Position numbers and translations under genes: made by a program
In this document: piece by piece, positions 24,989 to 34,254 of the stretch
Position numbering within the stretch: position 1 is the first letter of the stretch
Layout of the letters: every line of letters begins with the position of its first letter
Assembly: GCA_934481355.1 (NCBI GenBank)
Contig: CAKSPH010000002.1
Location: 62,001-126,000, forward strand
Direction: 5' to 3'
Length of the DNA: 64,000 nucleotides
From: an uncultured Oscillospiraceae bacterium
Lineage (GTDB): Bacteria; Bacillota; Clostridia; Oscillospirales; Ruminococcaceae
Notes under the pieces: model-generated
What the model saw: only the letters and a program-made list of their open reading frames with translations
What the model was told of the DNA's origin: nothing
The model's database searches: none

Positions 24989-26155
24989 TTACTTGATAAC
25001 TCTTACCGCAACAACGCCTGCGACAGCCTTCAGAGCCGTCTCAATGCCCGTTGTGTCGCCCTTTACATCAAGGCAGGTGTACGCGTAGTCCTTCTTTGAC
25101 TTGCTTACCATGTTCTCGATGTTCATGCCAGCGGCGGAAACCGGAGCTGTGATGTTGTTCAGCAGACCCTCGGCATTCTTGTGGATAACGCAGATCTTTG
25201 CGTTTCCGGTGATAGCCATTTCAACGTTCGGCAGGTTGACGGAGTTCTTTATGTTGCCGTTCTCGATGTAGTCGGAGATCTCCTTTACCGCCATAACAGC
25301 GCAGTTGTCCTCGCTCTCGGGAGTGGAAGCGCCGAGGTGCGGCATTGCAACAACGCCGTCCAGACCGATAAGTCCGTCGGTGGCGAAGTCCGTTACATAG
25401 CAAGCCATGCCGCCGTTTGCCAGGGCGTCGATGATTGCCTTCTCGTCAACCAGGGTGTCCCTTGCGAAGTTCAGCAGGCGGACGGTCTTTTTCATGGAAG
25501 CGATAGCCTCTGCGTTTATCATGCCCTTTGTGTCAGGCAGAGCCGGAACGTGGAGCGTGATGTAGTCGCACTTCTCGAAGATCTCCTTGTTGCTCTTTAC
25601 ATAGTGAACCTTGCCGGAGAGCTTCAGCGCGTTCTCAACGGAGAGGTACGGGTCAGCGCCGTAAACGTCCATGCCGAGCTCAGCGGCCGCGTTTGCTACC
25701 AGAATACCGATAGCGCCCAGACCGATAACGCCGAGCTTCTTGCCCATGATCTCAGGACCTACGAACTGGCTCTTGCCCTTTTCTACCAGCTTTCCTACCT
25801 CGTCGCCCTTGCCCTTGAGGGTCTTTATCCAGTCCATGGCGGCGGGTATCCTTCTGGAAGAAAGAAGCAGACCGGCGATGACCAGCTCCTTGACCGCGTT
25901 TGCGTTTGCGCCGGGAGTGTTGAATACAACTACGCCCTTTTCGCTGCACTTGTCTATCGGGATGTTGTTTACGCCTGCGCCGGCTCTTGCGATGGCGAGC
26001 AGGTTAGCGGGGAGCTCCATCTCGTGCATGGAAGCGGAGCGAACCAGAATAGCGTCCGCGTTTGCAGCAGCGTCGTCCGTTACGGCGTACTTGCCCTTGT
26101 CGAGCAGGTCGGTGCCGCAGGCGGCTATCTTATTAAGTGTAAGTACGTTATACAT
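24989..26155 (-). CDS. serA: D-3-phosphoglycerate dehydrogenase
   Basis: This 388-residue NAD-dependent dehydrogenase takes the first step of serine synthesis. It has a substrate domain start with ILVRSASMHEMELP, and the nucleotide motif GVIGLGAIGILVANAAAELG. Catalytic Arg is in NFARDTLVDEKAI, and catalytic His in VAMPHLGASTPESEDNCA. An ACT domain at about 315-388 (ICVIHKNAEGLLNNITAPV) probably binds serine for feedback control. It is the compact form without the extra ASB domain. It follows serC by 23 bases. Confidence 0.95.
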   Translation of the reverse strand: MYNVLTLNKIAACGTDLLDKGKYAVTDDAAANADAILVRSASMHEMELPANLLAIARAGAGVNNIPIDKCSEKGVVVFNTPGANANAVKELVIAGLLLSSRRIPAAMDWIKTLKGKGDEVGKLVEKGKSQFVGPEIMGKKLGVIGLGAIGILVANAAAELGMDVYGADPYLSVENALKLSGKVHYVKSNKEIFEKCDYITLHVPALPDTKGMINAEAIASMKKTVRLLNFARDTLVDEKAIIDALANGGMACYVTDFATDGLIGLDGVVAMPHLGASTPESEDNCAVMAVKEISDYIENGNIKNSVNLPNVEMAITGNAKICVIHKNAEGLLNNITAPVSAAGMNIENMVSKSKKDYAYTCLDVKGDTTGIETALKAVAGVVAVRVIK

Positions 26156-26178
26156 TTCAGTGATCTCCTTTACAGAAC

Positions 26179-27258
26179 TCAGCCATTCTCAGCCTCGAAC
26201 TTCTTCATGAACTCAACCAGCTTCTCAACGCCCTCGATAGGCATAGCGTTGTAGATGGAAGCTCTCATGCCGCCGACTGTCCTGTGACCCTTAAGGTTAA
26301 CGAAGCCAGCCGCGGTAGCCTCCTTGACGAACTTCGCGTCAAGCTCCTCGTTGCCGGTAACGAACGGAACGTTCATCAGGGAGCGGTCCTTCGGCTCAAC
26401 GGTGCCCTTGAACAGCTTGCTCTGGTCGAGGAAATCGTAAAGGATCTTCGCCTTCTTCTCGTTGTGAGCCTTCATAGCCTCAAGGCCGCCCATCTTCTTT
26501 ATCCACTTGAACACCTTGCCGCAGATGTAGATAGCATAGCAGTTAGGAGTATTGTAAAGTGAGTCGTTGTCAGCCTGGGTCTTCCACTTGAGCATTGTGG
26601 GAGTTCCGGGGAGAACGTCGTCTGTGATGAGATCCTCGCGGATAATTGCGATAACCAGACCTGCGGGGCCTACGTTCTTCTGAACGCCGCCGTAGATAAC
26701 GCCGTACTTTGTAACGTCTACCGGCTCAGACAGGAAGCAGGAGGAAACGTCAGCAACCAGGGTGTGACCCTTTGTGTTGGGGAGGGTCTTGTACTTTGTG
26801 CCATAGATGGTATTGTTCTCGCAGATGTAAACGTAGTCTGCGTCCTCGGGGATATCGAGGTCGGAGCAGTCGGGGATATAGGAGAAGGTCTTGTCTGCGG
26901 AGGAAGCGACAGCAACTGCGTCGCCGTAGATCTTGGCCTCCTGATAAGCCTTCTTCGCCCACTGACCGGTGATTATGTAAGCAGCCTTCTTGTTCTTCAT
27001 CAGGTTCATGGGGACAGCCGCGAACTGCTGTGAAGCGCCGCCCTGAAGGAACAGCACCTTGTAGTTGTCCGGAATGTTCATGATCTCGCGGATATCCTTT
27101 TCCGCTTCCTTGATAATAGCGTCATATGCCTTGGAGCGGTGGGACATCTCCATTACGGACATACCCGTGCCCTTGTAATCAAGCATTTCGTCTGCTGCTT
27201 CCTTAAGGACTTCCTCGGGCAGCACTGCGGGACCTGCGCTGAAGTTATAGACTCTCAT
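26179..27258 (-). CDS. serC: Phosphoserine aminotransferase
   Basis: This 359-residue PLP enzyme converts 3-phosphohydroxypyruvate to phosphoserine. The start MRVYNFSAGPAVLP, FLQGGASQQFAAVPMN and the PLP lysine in GVIYGGVQKNVGPAGL are diagnostic. It ends near GHRTVGGMRASIYNAMP. The ATG at 27258 follows AGGAGG; a longer frame upstream has no ribosome site. The gene has its own promoter and leads serC-serA; serB is not present here. Confidence 0.96.
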   Translation of the reverse strand: MRVYNFSAGPAVLPEEVLKEAADEMLDYKGTGMSVMEMSHRSKAYDAIIKEAEKDIREIMNIPDNYKVLFLQGGASQQFAAVPMNLMKNKKAAYIITGQWAKKAYQEAKIYGDAVAVASSADKTFSYIPDCSDLDIPEDADYVYICENNTIYGTKYKTLPNTKGHTLVADVSSCFLSEPVDVTKYGVIYGGVQKNVGPAGLVIAIIREDLITDDVLPGTPTMLKWKTQADNDSLYNTPNCYAIYICGKVFKWIKKMGGLEAMKAHNEKKAKILYDFLDQSKLFKGTVEPKDRSLMNVPFVTGNEELDAKFVKEATAAGFVNLKGHRTVGGMRASIYNAMPIEGVEKLVEFMKKFEAENG

Positions 27259-27349
27259 TATATAGCCTCCTGTTGATTTGTGTGCTGACGTACACATTTG
27301 TGGCAGACCGCCGTCCGGCGATCCGCCGTAGTTTAAAACTAACACTTCT

Positions 27350-27378
27350 ATTATAGAACATATTTTGCGTTATGTCAA
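27350..27378 (-). promoter_or_regulatory. Consensus SigA promoter of serC-serA
   Basis: TTGACA (27378-27373) and TATAAT (27355-27350) are 17 bases apart on the minus strand. The predicted leader is about 85 bases with weak internal pairing. No known riboswitch was recognised. Together with the feoB terminator, this accounts for the 27259-27560 gap. Confidence 0.88.
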
Positions 27379-27484
27379 GACTGAAATACCCGTTATGCGA
27401 AATTTTTTGCAATTTCCGGACGGGATTCCTGCGAAACAGGTTTGAAGCGCCACATATGTGCAGTAATTTCCGGAAGTAATTCTA

Positions 27485-27513
27485 TAAAAGAGCAGCCGGG
27501 AAAAATCCCGGCT
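27485..27513 (-). terminator. Rho-independent terminator of feoAB
   Basis: A perfect 8-base stem (AGCCGGGA and TCCCGGCT, 27506-27513 with 27494-27501) with a TTTT loop is followed by GCTCTTTTATA on the minus strand, 48 bases past the feoB stop. Confidence 0.75.
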
Positions 27514-27560
27514 CCATCTTGGAATTGAAGAAAATCTGCGCGGGCTGTGCATTCATCTTG

Positions 27561-29690
27561 TCAGCAGAACAGCCCCGTCACCTGCGAGACCGCGAAGCAT
27601 ATCAGCATTCCCGCCGCAGTGGGGAGCGCCAGCGCCGCCAGCGCCCATCTCCAGCCGCCCGCCTCCTTTTTCACCGTAAGGAGCGCCGTTGAGCACGGCC
27701 AGTGCATGAGCGAGAACAGTATCGTGCATAGCGCCGTCCGCCAAGTCCAGCCGTTGTCCGCGAGGAGCGCCCCCAGCTCCGGCAGGGAAAGCTCCGTCAG
27801 GCTGCCCTGCGCCATATAGCACATTATGATTATCGGTATCACTATTTCATTGGCGGGAAGCCCCAGGATAAACGCCGCCAGGATAACTCCGTCCAGACCC
27901 AGCAGCCGCGCGAACGGGTCGAGGAATCCCGTGCAGATACTCAGCAGGGAGGCTCCGTCCACCGTAACGTTTGCCAGAACCCATATCGCCGCCCCCGCCG
28001 GAGCCGCCACAGCCGCCGCTCTGCCCAGCACGAACAGAGTCCTGTCAAGAAGCGAGCGGACTATCACCTTTCCGAACTGCGGCTTCCGGTACGGCGGGAG
28101 CTCCAGCGTGAAGCTGGACGGCTGCCCGCGCAGGATCGTCGCAGACAGGAATTTCGAAGCCGCAAAGGTCATTCCCACCCCGAGGAGTATAACAGCCGTG
28201 ACCGTGACCGCCGCCATCACCGAACCGCCGAATCCTCCCGCCGCGCACATGAAGAACAGCGAGGCAAGAGTTATCATCAGCGGATATTTGCCGTTGCAGG
28301 GAACGAACGCGTTCGTCAGCATTGCGATGAGCCGCTCCCGGCGGCTGTCGATTATCCGGCAGCCGACTATCCCCGCCGCGTTGCAGCCGAAACCCATCGC
28401 CATGGTGAGCGCCTGTTTTCCGCAGGCATGGCACTTCTGGAACGGCCGGTCGAGATTGTAGGCTATGCGCGGCAGGTAGCCGGAATCCTCCAGCAGCGTG
28501 AACAGCGGGAAGAATATCGCCATCGGCGGCAGCATTACCGCCGCTACCCAGGATAGCGTGCGGTAGGCTCCGTCCACCAGCAGCCCGCGCACCCATTCCG
28601 GCGCAAAGCCGAGGAGCTCCGAAAACCGCTCCCCGAGCCACCCGAGCCCCGCCGAAAGGAGCTGCGAAGGATAGTTCGCGCCGCTCACCGTCAGCCAGAA
28701 AACCACCAGCAGAAGCAGCACCATCAGCGGGAATCCCAGCGCCTTTCCGGTGAGGATACGGTCGGCGCGGCGGTCGGCGCTCCGGCAGCCGGGGCACTCG
28801 GATACCGCGCCGTCTGCGGCTTCCTCGGCGTTCAGGGTTATGCAGGAAACTATCCTGTCCCGCAGGATATCCAGCGTGATGTCGCTCTCAGCAAGGCGCA
28901 TCCGCGCGGATTCCACCGCCGCCGAGATTTCCGGGTCGCCGCGCAGGTCGGTTTTCAGCAGCTCCCCCGCCTTTTCCGCGAGCTTTTCGTCCCCCTCGAT
29001 AAGCCGCAGGGCGAGCCACCGCATATCCGGCTGATTCCCGAAGCGCTCCCGCAGGAGCGGCTCCACCCGCTGAACGGATTCCTCCACCGGACGGATATAG
29101 CGCAGACGGCGGCGGTTTTCCGGCGGGTCTGACGTGAGCATTCTGTCCACTGCGGCGGTCAGCGCCCGGAGCGACCTTTTGTCGTGCGCCGCAGTCCCCA
29201 CCACCGGGACTCCCAGATTCTCCCTGAGCTGTTCCAGGTCGAGGACTATGCCCCGCCGCTTGGCTTCATCGCAGAGATTCACGCAGACCAGGGTTTTCGG
29301 GCAAAGCTCCATAACCTGCAATACTAGGTTCAGGCTGCGCTGGAGACAGGTAGCGTCGCAGACCACCACCGCCGCGTCTATTCCGCCGAAGCACAGCAGG
29401 TCGCGGGCGGCTTCCTCCTCGGCGGAGTGCGCCAGCAAAGAATAAGTACCCGGGATATCCGCGAGGACGCAGTTGTAGTGCTCCGTCCGGCAGAAGCCCT
29501 GCGCCGCCGAAACGGTCTTTCCCGGCCAGTTGCCGGTGTGCTGGCGCATTCCGGTGAGGGCGTTGAATATCGTGCTTTTGCCGACATTCGGGTTCCCGGC
29601 GATGGCGATTATGCGGTCGTCCGGGTCGCGGCGCTTTATTTCCGGGCATAATGCCGCCGCAAATCCAGTGGATTCAGAGGTCAGTCCCAT
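27561..29690 (-). CDS. feoB: Ferrous iron transporter FeoB
   Basis: This 709-residue membrane GTPase imports Fe2+. The N-terminal G domain has GNPNVGKSTIFNALTG (G1), LADIPGTYSLLAHS (G3), VNLCDEAKRRG (G4 region) and a helical GDI segment. Multiple membrane segments follow from about residue 320, including two Gate domains (CNAAGIVGCRIIDS and AAFILGLPANEIVIPI). The start at 29690 follows GGGGAGGG; upstream in-frame codons lie inside feoA. It overlaps feoA by 17 bases. No feoC was seen. Confidence 0.95.
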   Translation of the reverse strand: MGLTSESTGFAAALCPEIKRRDPDDRIIAIAGNPNVGKSTIFNALTGMRQHTGNWPGKTVSAAQGFCRTEHYNCVLADIPGTYSLLAHSAEEEAARDLLCFGGIDAAVVVCDATCLQRSLNLVLQVMELCPKTLVCVNLCDEAKRRGIVLDLEQLRENLGVPVVGTAAHDKRSLRALTAAVDRMLTSDPPENRRRLRYIRPVEESVQRVEPLLRERFGNQPDMRWLALRLIEGDEKLAEKAGELLKTDLRGDPEISAAVESARMRLAESDITLDILRDRIVSCITLNAEEAADGAVSECPGCRSADRRADRILTGKALGFPLMVLLLLVVFWLTVSGANYPSQLLSAGLGWLGERFSELLGFAPEWVRGLLVDGAYRTLSWVAAVMLPPMAIFFPLFTLLEDSGYLPRIAYNLDRPFQKCHACGKQALTMAMGFGCNAAGIVGCRIIDSRRERLIAMLTNAFVPCNGKYPLMITLASLFFMCAAGGFGGSVMAAVTVTAVILLGVGMTFAASKFLSATILRGQPSSFTLELPPYRKPQFGKVIVRSLLDRTLFVLGRAAAVAAPAGAAIWVLANVTVDGASLLSICTGFLDPFARLLGLDGVILAAFILGLPANEIVIPIIIMCYMAQGSLTELSLPELGALLADNGWTWRTALCTILFSLMHWPCSTALLTVKKEAGGWRWALAALALPTAAGMLICFAVSQVTGLFC

Positions 29691-29922
29691 CGGAGCCCTC
29701 CCCCACAAGAACGTCCCGGCTGTCCGCCGAGCGTATGGCGATGACCGCGCCGCGTATGAGGTACGCCGCCGGGTCGCCGAGAGGGCTTTTCCCCACGCAT
29801 TCCACCCGGGTGCCCTCCACAAGACCTATATCAAGAAGCCTCCTGCGCATACTTCCGTGCGCCTGTAAGGAAGTGACAACTGCGGATTCCCCGGGCTTGA
29901 TTTCGTCAAGACTGCGCTCCAT
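29674..29922 (-). CDS. feoA: FeoA-domain protein
   Basis: This 82-residue SH3-like protein acts with FeoB in iron import. Features are KPGESAVVTSLQAHGSMRRRLLDIGLVEGTRVECVGKSPLGDP and a terminal VIAIRSADSRDVLV. The second of two nearby ATG codons (29922) is favoured, with the AAGGGGA ribosome site at normal distance. It is co-transcribed with feoB. A TATAAT-like box lies at 29978-29973 on the minus strand, without a good -35. Confidence 0.9.
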   Translation of the reverse strand: MERSLDEIKPGESAVVTSLQAHGSMRRRLLDIGLVEGTRVECVGKSPLGDPAAYLIRGAVIAIRSADSRDVLVGEGSDGTDL

Positions 29923-29989
29923 GCTCATTCCCCTTTGCTGTTTATTCCGGGCAGAATGCGCCCGTTCGGTACATTATATGCCCGCGTGG

Positions 29990-30453
29990 GAAATAAGTGA
30001 CAGAACTAATTCGGAATTATTGTGTTCCGCTTTCGTATCGCATAATAATTACGAACCACACCATTCCCGCGGTCGAGGTGGTACGACCACTGCAAGGGGC
30101 GCACCCCTTGCGGGTCAAGGGCAGCGCCCTTGTCGCTAAGACACGCGCTTCGCGCTTAGTCTGCGCAGAGGCGAAACTCCCCTCACAAATCAACTTCACG
30201 ACACATTGACCTCTTTAATGCGCATTATATTACACTCAAAAAGGCGCTAAAAAGGGTGGGAAGGGGGAAAAACAAGAGTTTTTCCCCCTCAGGCGCGTTA
30301 TTGTCTTAATCTCACCTATCCTCTGAAACAGTCCGGTGGACTGTTTCAGACGGAACACGACTGCGGCACGGACGCCGCGCACAAAAGCATGGGAGGGGCA
30401 AGCCCCTCCCAGAAATATAATATCCGCCGCGAAACGGCACATTAATTCCGAAT
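29990..30453. repeat. Palindrome-rich intergenic island between pgsA and feoA
   Basis: About 460 bases hold no convincing gene but a series of perfect hairpins. GCAAGGGG-N4-CCCCTTGC spans 30092-30111 and CAAGGGC-N3-GCCCTTG spans 30116-30132. A 10-base stem with loop CAAGAG lies at 30263-30288. A 13-base stem with loop GGT lies at 30322-30350, and a 9-base stem at 30391-30410. The AATTCGGAATT core near 30008 reappears inverted near 30445. The 30243-30288 unit recurs, inverted, at 40979-41018. This looks like a mosaic of small repeated palindromes rather than a regulatory leader. Confidence 0.7.
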
Positions 30454-31029
30454 TTACTTCGCCGGGTCTATAAATTCCCGGTAGTCGTAAAGATACTTCA
30501 CGCCGGAAGCCACGGTGAGCGCCGCCGCAGCGTACATCAGCACGTCGCTTATTATCTGTATCGGGAAGCCCTCCGGGGAAATCGCGCCGAACTGCGCCAG
30601 TATCCACATGAAGAGTATCACGCAGATAGCCACCATTGTCATTGCGGTCTTGAGCTTTCCGAGCATTCCCGCCGCGATGACCACCTTTTTCTCGCTGGAG
30701 GCAGCCACCAGCCGAACGCCGGAAACCACGAACTCCCGCGCGAGAATGAGAGCAGTCACCCAGGCGCTGCACCAGCCGAGCTGTACGAAGCACACAAGCG
30801 CCGCCGCAACAAGTATCTTGTCCGCCAGCGGGTCGAGGAACTTGCCGAAGCTGGTTATCATGTTGTATCTGCGCGCTATCTTTCCGTCAAGCATATCCGT
30901 GATACTCGCCGCGGCGAACACCGCCAGCGCCCACAGATAATTGTACGGTATCGCCCCGATAAGCATGAACGCCACAAAGAACGGCACCAGTATCACGCGC
31001 ATAAGGGTCAGCTTGTTTGCAAGATTCAT
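30454..31029 (-). CDS. pgsA: CDP-diacylglycerol-glycerol-3-phosphate 3-phosphatidyltransferase
   Basis: This 191-residue integral membrane enzyme makes phosphatidylglycerophosphate, the precursor of phosphatidylglycerol. The CDP-alcohol phosphotransferase motif is clear in DMLDGKIARRYNMITSFGKFLDPLADK, with the DG...AR...G...D...D pattern. It has about five membrane segments and ends in KYLYDYREFIDPAK. Its start overlaps the rimO stop by four bases (ATGA type). It is last in the run from DUF1385 to pgsA. Confidence 0.95.
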   Translation of the reverse strand: MNLANKLTLMRVILVPFFVAFMLIGAIPYNYLWALAVFAAASITDMLDGKIARRYNMITSFGKFLDPLADKILVAAALVCFVQLGWCSAWVTALILAREFVVSGVRLVAASSEKKVVIAAGMLGKLKTAMTMVAICVILFMWILAQFGAISPEGFPIQIISDVLMYAAAALTVASGVKYLYDYREFIDPAK

Positions 31030-32399
31030 ACCATTTCTCCCAGAAGATTATTGTCCAGAACATCGTCAAAGCGGACGTTCACGAAGTCGCCTATCCTCGG
31101 CTTCTTCATTCCCTGCGGAACGCTGAAATATATCATGCCGTCTATCTCCGGGGCGAACATCGCGCTTCTGCCGAAGAAAAGACCGCCCTCCGCGAGATAC
31201 TTGTCGTATCCCTCTACGACCACCTCGTCAGTGGAGCCTATCATGGAATTATACAGCTCCGCAACGCGGGTGTCCTGCTGCTCCTCGAGTATCTCCTTGC
31301 GGTGCTCGCGCACGTCCTCGTCCACCATGTCCGGGAACGAAGCCGCCGGAGTCCCCTCCTCCTCGGAGTATGCAAAGCAGCCCATGCGCTCGAAGCGCAT
31401 TTCCTCGGCAAATTCGCCCAGCTCGTTGAACTGCTCCTCGGTCTCCCCGGGGAAGCCTGTGATGAACGTAGTCCTCAGCGTAATGCCCGGTATCTCCCGG
31501 CGGAGCTTTTCCACCAGTTCGCGCTCCTGCGCGCCGGTACATTTGCGGTTCATGCGCTTCAGGATAGTATCATTGCAGTGCTGCATGGGAATGTCGAGAT
31601 ACTTCACTATCTTGTCCTGACGCTTTATGCAGTCTATGAGCTCGTCGGTCACTCTCTCGGGATAGCAATAGAGCAGGCGGATCCATTTCAGCCCGTCTAT
31701 CCCGCACAGCTTGTCCAGAAGCTCCGGCAGGGCAAGCTTTCCGTAAAGGTCCAGACCGTAGCGGGTGACGTCCTGCGCGATAATTACTATCTCCTTTACG
31801 CCGTCCCTGGCAAGGAGCTTCGTTTCCTCAACGATGTCCTCCATCTTCCTGCTGCGGAATCTTCCGCGGATAGCCGGAATCGCGCAGTAGGTGCAGCGGT
31901 TGTCGCAGCCGTCCGCAATGCGGAGATACGCGTAGTGCGGCAGCGTGGAAATAATGCGCCTGCCCTCCATGCTGTGGCTCTCCTTTTTGCCGAAGTAGCA
32001 AACCGCCGGGGTGCCGTCCTCGTGCGCGGGCTTCCCGAAATCCGCCAGACCGTCGACGATGTCGGCTATTTTTCCATACTCCGCGATTCCCACAACTGCG
32101 TCTATCTCCGGGAATTCCTCCGCGAACTGGTCGCGGTAGCGCTCGCTGAGACATCCCGTGACGATTATGCGCTTTATCCTGCCCTCGTTCTTCAGGTCGA
32201 TAAGCTCCATTATCCAGCCTATCGCCTCCTCCTTCGCAGACTGAATGAAGCCGCAGGTGTTCACCAGAACTATGTCAGCCATGCCCGGCTCCGCAACGAA
32301 TGCGTAGCCCCTGTCAGCTATCTTCGCCATCATCTGCTCTGCGTCCACCTGATTCTTGGAGCAGCCCAGGGATACCATTGCAACCTTTATCTTACTCAT
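31026..32399 (-). CDS. rimO: Ribosomal protein S12 methylthiotransferase RimO
   Basis: This 457-residue radical SAM enzyme adds a methylthio group to the conserved Asp of S12. The N-terminal cluster domain has VSLGCSKNQVDAEQM and VNTCGFIQSA. The radical SAM core has CDNRCTYCAIPAIRGRFRSR, and a C-terminal TRAM domain begins near GSTDEVVVEGYDK. GFIQSAKEEAI distinguishes RimO from MiaB. It overlaps recX by eight bases and pgsA by four. RimO is cytoplasmic. Confidence 0.95.
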   Translation of the reverse strand: MSKIKVAMVSLGCSKNQVDAEQMMAKIADRGYAFVAEPGMADIVLVNTCGFIQSAKEEAIGWIMELIDLKNEGRIKRIIVTGCLSERYRDQFAEEFPEIDAVVGIAEYGKIADIVDGLADFGKPAHEDGTPAVCYFGKKESHSMEGRRIISTLPHYAYLRIADGCDNRCTYCAIPAIRGRFRSRKMEDIVEETKLLARDGVKEIVIIAQDVTRYGLDLYGKLALPELLDKLCGIDGLKWIRLLYCYPERVTDELIDCIKRQDKIVKYLDIPMQHCNDTILKRMNRKCTGAQERELVEKLRREIPGITLRTTFITGFPGETEEQFNELGEFAEEMRFERMGCFAYSEEEGTPAASFPDMVDEDVREHRKEILEEQQDTRVAELYNSMIGSTDEVVVEGYDKYLAEGGLFFGRSAMFAPEIDGMIYFSVPQGMKKPRIGDFVNVRFDDVLDNNLLGEMV

Positions 32400-33069
32400 A
32401 TTCTTCCTCGTTATCTTCCAGGTCCTGAATTATTTTTTCCATGCACCGCTTAACAGCGCCCCAGCCGTAGCCCCGCCGCGCCAGAGCCGCCATTGTCCTG
32501 CGGCGGCCGTCCGGGTCGGAGAGCTTCCCGCTGTACTTTGTTTCCAGCAGGCGGAGTATCTCCCCGTCTATGTCCTCGTCCGTGTATTCCGCCAGAACGT
32601 CCTCTATGAGATTCCTGTCAAGCCCCCGGGTCTGCATTTCCCAGCGGGTTTTCTGAAGCCCGTAGCGCTTGCCGTGGATAAGCCTGTCCGCAAGCTTCGC
32701 GGCGTAGTCCTCGTCGTCTATATAGCCGTACTCCTGCATTGCGTCCGCCGCCGCCCGGGAGGCCTCCTCCCCGTAAGCCGGCAGGAGCTTCCTGTACAGT
32801 TCGTTGTAGCAGTACATACGGCTGCCAAGCAGGTAGAGGGCGCGCTTCTTGGCCTTGCGCATTCTGTCCGCGCGCTGGAGCTTTTCCAGCAGGTCGCCGT
32901 CCATCTCTCCGCCCTCGTGCAGGTCGTAGTCCGCGACTATGGCGCAGTTGACGTAGAATTTCTTTCCGTCCTCCAGTTCAAGCTGGCAGGTGTCGCCCCT
33001 GTAGACGGAAAGCTCCGTTATCCTGCCGCCCGTGAAATTCTCCGCGCGGCAGTTCTGAAGCCGTCCCAT
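32392..33069 (-). CDS. recX: Regulatory protein RecX
   Basis: This 225-residue RecX-family protein modulates RecA filaments. It has a Firmicute-style N-terminal extension of about 65 residues, then three-helix repeats recognised by ALYLLGSRMYCYNELYRKL, YGYIDDEDYAAKLADRLIHGKRYG and LARRGYGWGAVKRCMEKI. It starts three bases after the recA stop. RecX-recA linkage is usual and supports the call despite low overall conservation in this family. Confidence 0.9.
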   Translation of the reverse strand: MGRLQNCRAENFTGGRITELSVYRGDTCQLELEDGKKFYVNCAIVADYDLHEGGEMDGDLLEKLQRADRMRKAKKRALYLLGSRMYCYNELYRKLLPAYGEEASRAAADAMQEYGYIDDEDYAAKLADRLIHGKRYGLQKTRWEMQTRGLDRNLIEDVLAEYTDEDIDGEILRLLETKYSGKLSDPDGRRRTMAALARRGYGWGAVKRCMEKIIQDLEDNEEEYE

Positions 33070-33072
33070 GTA

Positions 33073-34254
33073 TTACTCCACGTCCTCCGGGGCGAATTCC
33101 GCGAAATCGTCCTCGTCGGAATCCTCAGACTTCTTTTGGGGCTTCCCGCCGCCCTCGGCAATGACCATGCCATCCTCGAAATCATCGTCGCCGGAAAGGC
33201 TGTCAAGCAGGCTGGAGTTCTTCGCGAATTCCTCGCGCACCTTGCCCTCCACCTCACTGCAGATGTCCGGGTTCGCCTTGAGATAATCGAATACCTTCTC
33301 GCGCCCCTGACCTATCTTCATATCGTTGTAGCTGAACCAGCTTCCGCTCTTCTTGATTATTCCGAATTCAACGGCGGTGTCAACTATCTCGCCGAGCTTG
33401 GAAACTCCCTCTCCGTACAGCATATCGAACTCCGCTGTCTTGAAGGGCGGAGCCACCTTGTTCTTTACGACCTTGCACTTGGTGCGGCTGCCGATTATCT
33501 CGCCGCCGTCCTTGATGGGTTCGCCGCGCCTTACCTCGATGCGCACGGAGGAGTAGAATTTCAGCGCGCGTCCGCCGGGAGTGGTCTCCGGGTTGCCGTA
33601 CATAACGCCTATCTTCTCGCGTATCTGGTTGATGAATATTGCAACGGTGTTGGTGTTGCTGATAACGGCGGTGAGCTTTCTCATCGCCTGGGACATAAGC
33701 CTTGCCTGGACGCCGACGTGCGCGTCGCCCATGTCGCCGTCTATCTCCGCCTTGGTGGTCATTGCGGCAACGGAGTCAAGCACTATGATATCCACCGCGC
33801 CGGAGCGCACCAGGGTCTCGATTATCTCCAGAGCCTGCTCGCCGGTGTCCGGCTGGGAAACCAGCAGATGGTCGATATCAACCCCGAGCTTCCTTGCATA
33901 AACCGGGTCGAGGGCGTGCTCCACGTCGATGAAAGCTGCCGTGCCGCCGGCTTTCTGGCACTCCGCAACAGCCTGGAGCGAGATTGTCGTCTTACCGGAG
34001 GATTCCGTACCGTATATCTCGATGATACGTCCCTTGGGAAGTCCACCTATACCCAGCGCAAGATCCAGCATGAGGGAGCCCGTGGAAACGCTCTCCACGT
34101 CCATGTGGCGGTTTTCACCCATGAACATTACCGCGCCCTCGCCGAAGCGCTTTTCGAGCTGCGCCATCGCCGTCTTTAACGCCTTTTCGCGCTCGCCCGG
34201 GTCAACTATCCTGACTACCGGCTTTACTACCGCGTTCTTTTTCTTGTCAGCCAT
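33073..34254 (-). CDS. recA: Recombinase RecA
   Basis: This 393-residue recombinase forms filaments on single-stranded DNA and triggers LexA cleavage. Motifs are Walker [29 protein letters not shown], Walker [11 protein letters not shown], the L1/L2 loops including [26 protein letters not shown], and an acidic C-terminal tail. No intein is present. No SOS box was recognised upstream, and the gene overlaps prmC by eight bases, so its expression may rest on the long upstream transcript. Confidence 0.98.
   Translation of the reverse strand: MADKKKNAVVKPVVRIVDPGEREKALKTAMAQLEKRFGEGAVMFMGENRHMDVESVSTGSLMLDLALGIGGLPKGRIIEIYGTESSGKTTISLQAVAECQKAGGTAAFIDVEHALDPVYARKLGVDIDHLLVSQPDTGEQALEIIETLVRSGAVDIIVLDSVAAMTTKAEIDGDMGDAHVGVQARLMSQAMRKLTAVISNTNTVAIFINQIREKIGVMYGNPETTPGGRALKFYSSVRIEVRRGEPIKDGGEIIGSRTKCKVVKNKVAPPFKTAEFDMLYGEGVSKLGEIVDTAVEFGIIKKSGSWFSYNDMKIGQGREKVFDYLKANPDICSEVEGKVREEFAKNSSLLDSLSGDDDFEDGMVIAEGGGKPQKKSEDSDEDDFAEFAPEDVE

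Noticed and set aside
31017..32453. 478-codon plus-strand open frame opposite rimO
   Set aside because: It mirrors rimO codon structure; rimO has all radical SAM and TRAM motifs, and the antisense frame has none.
32356..34179. 607-codon plus-strand open frame opposite recX and recA
   Set aside because: It is an antisense shadow of two unmistakable genes in GC-rich DNA. It has no ribosome site at its start and no recognisable motif.
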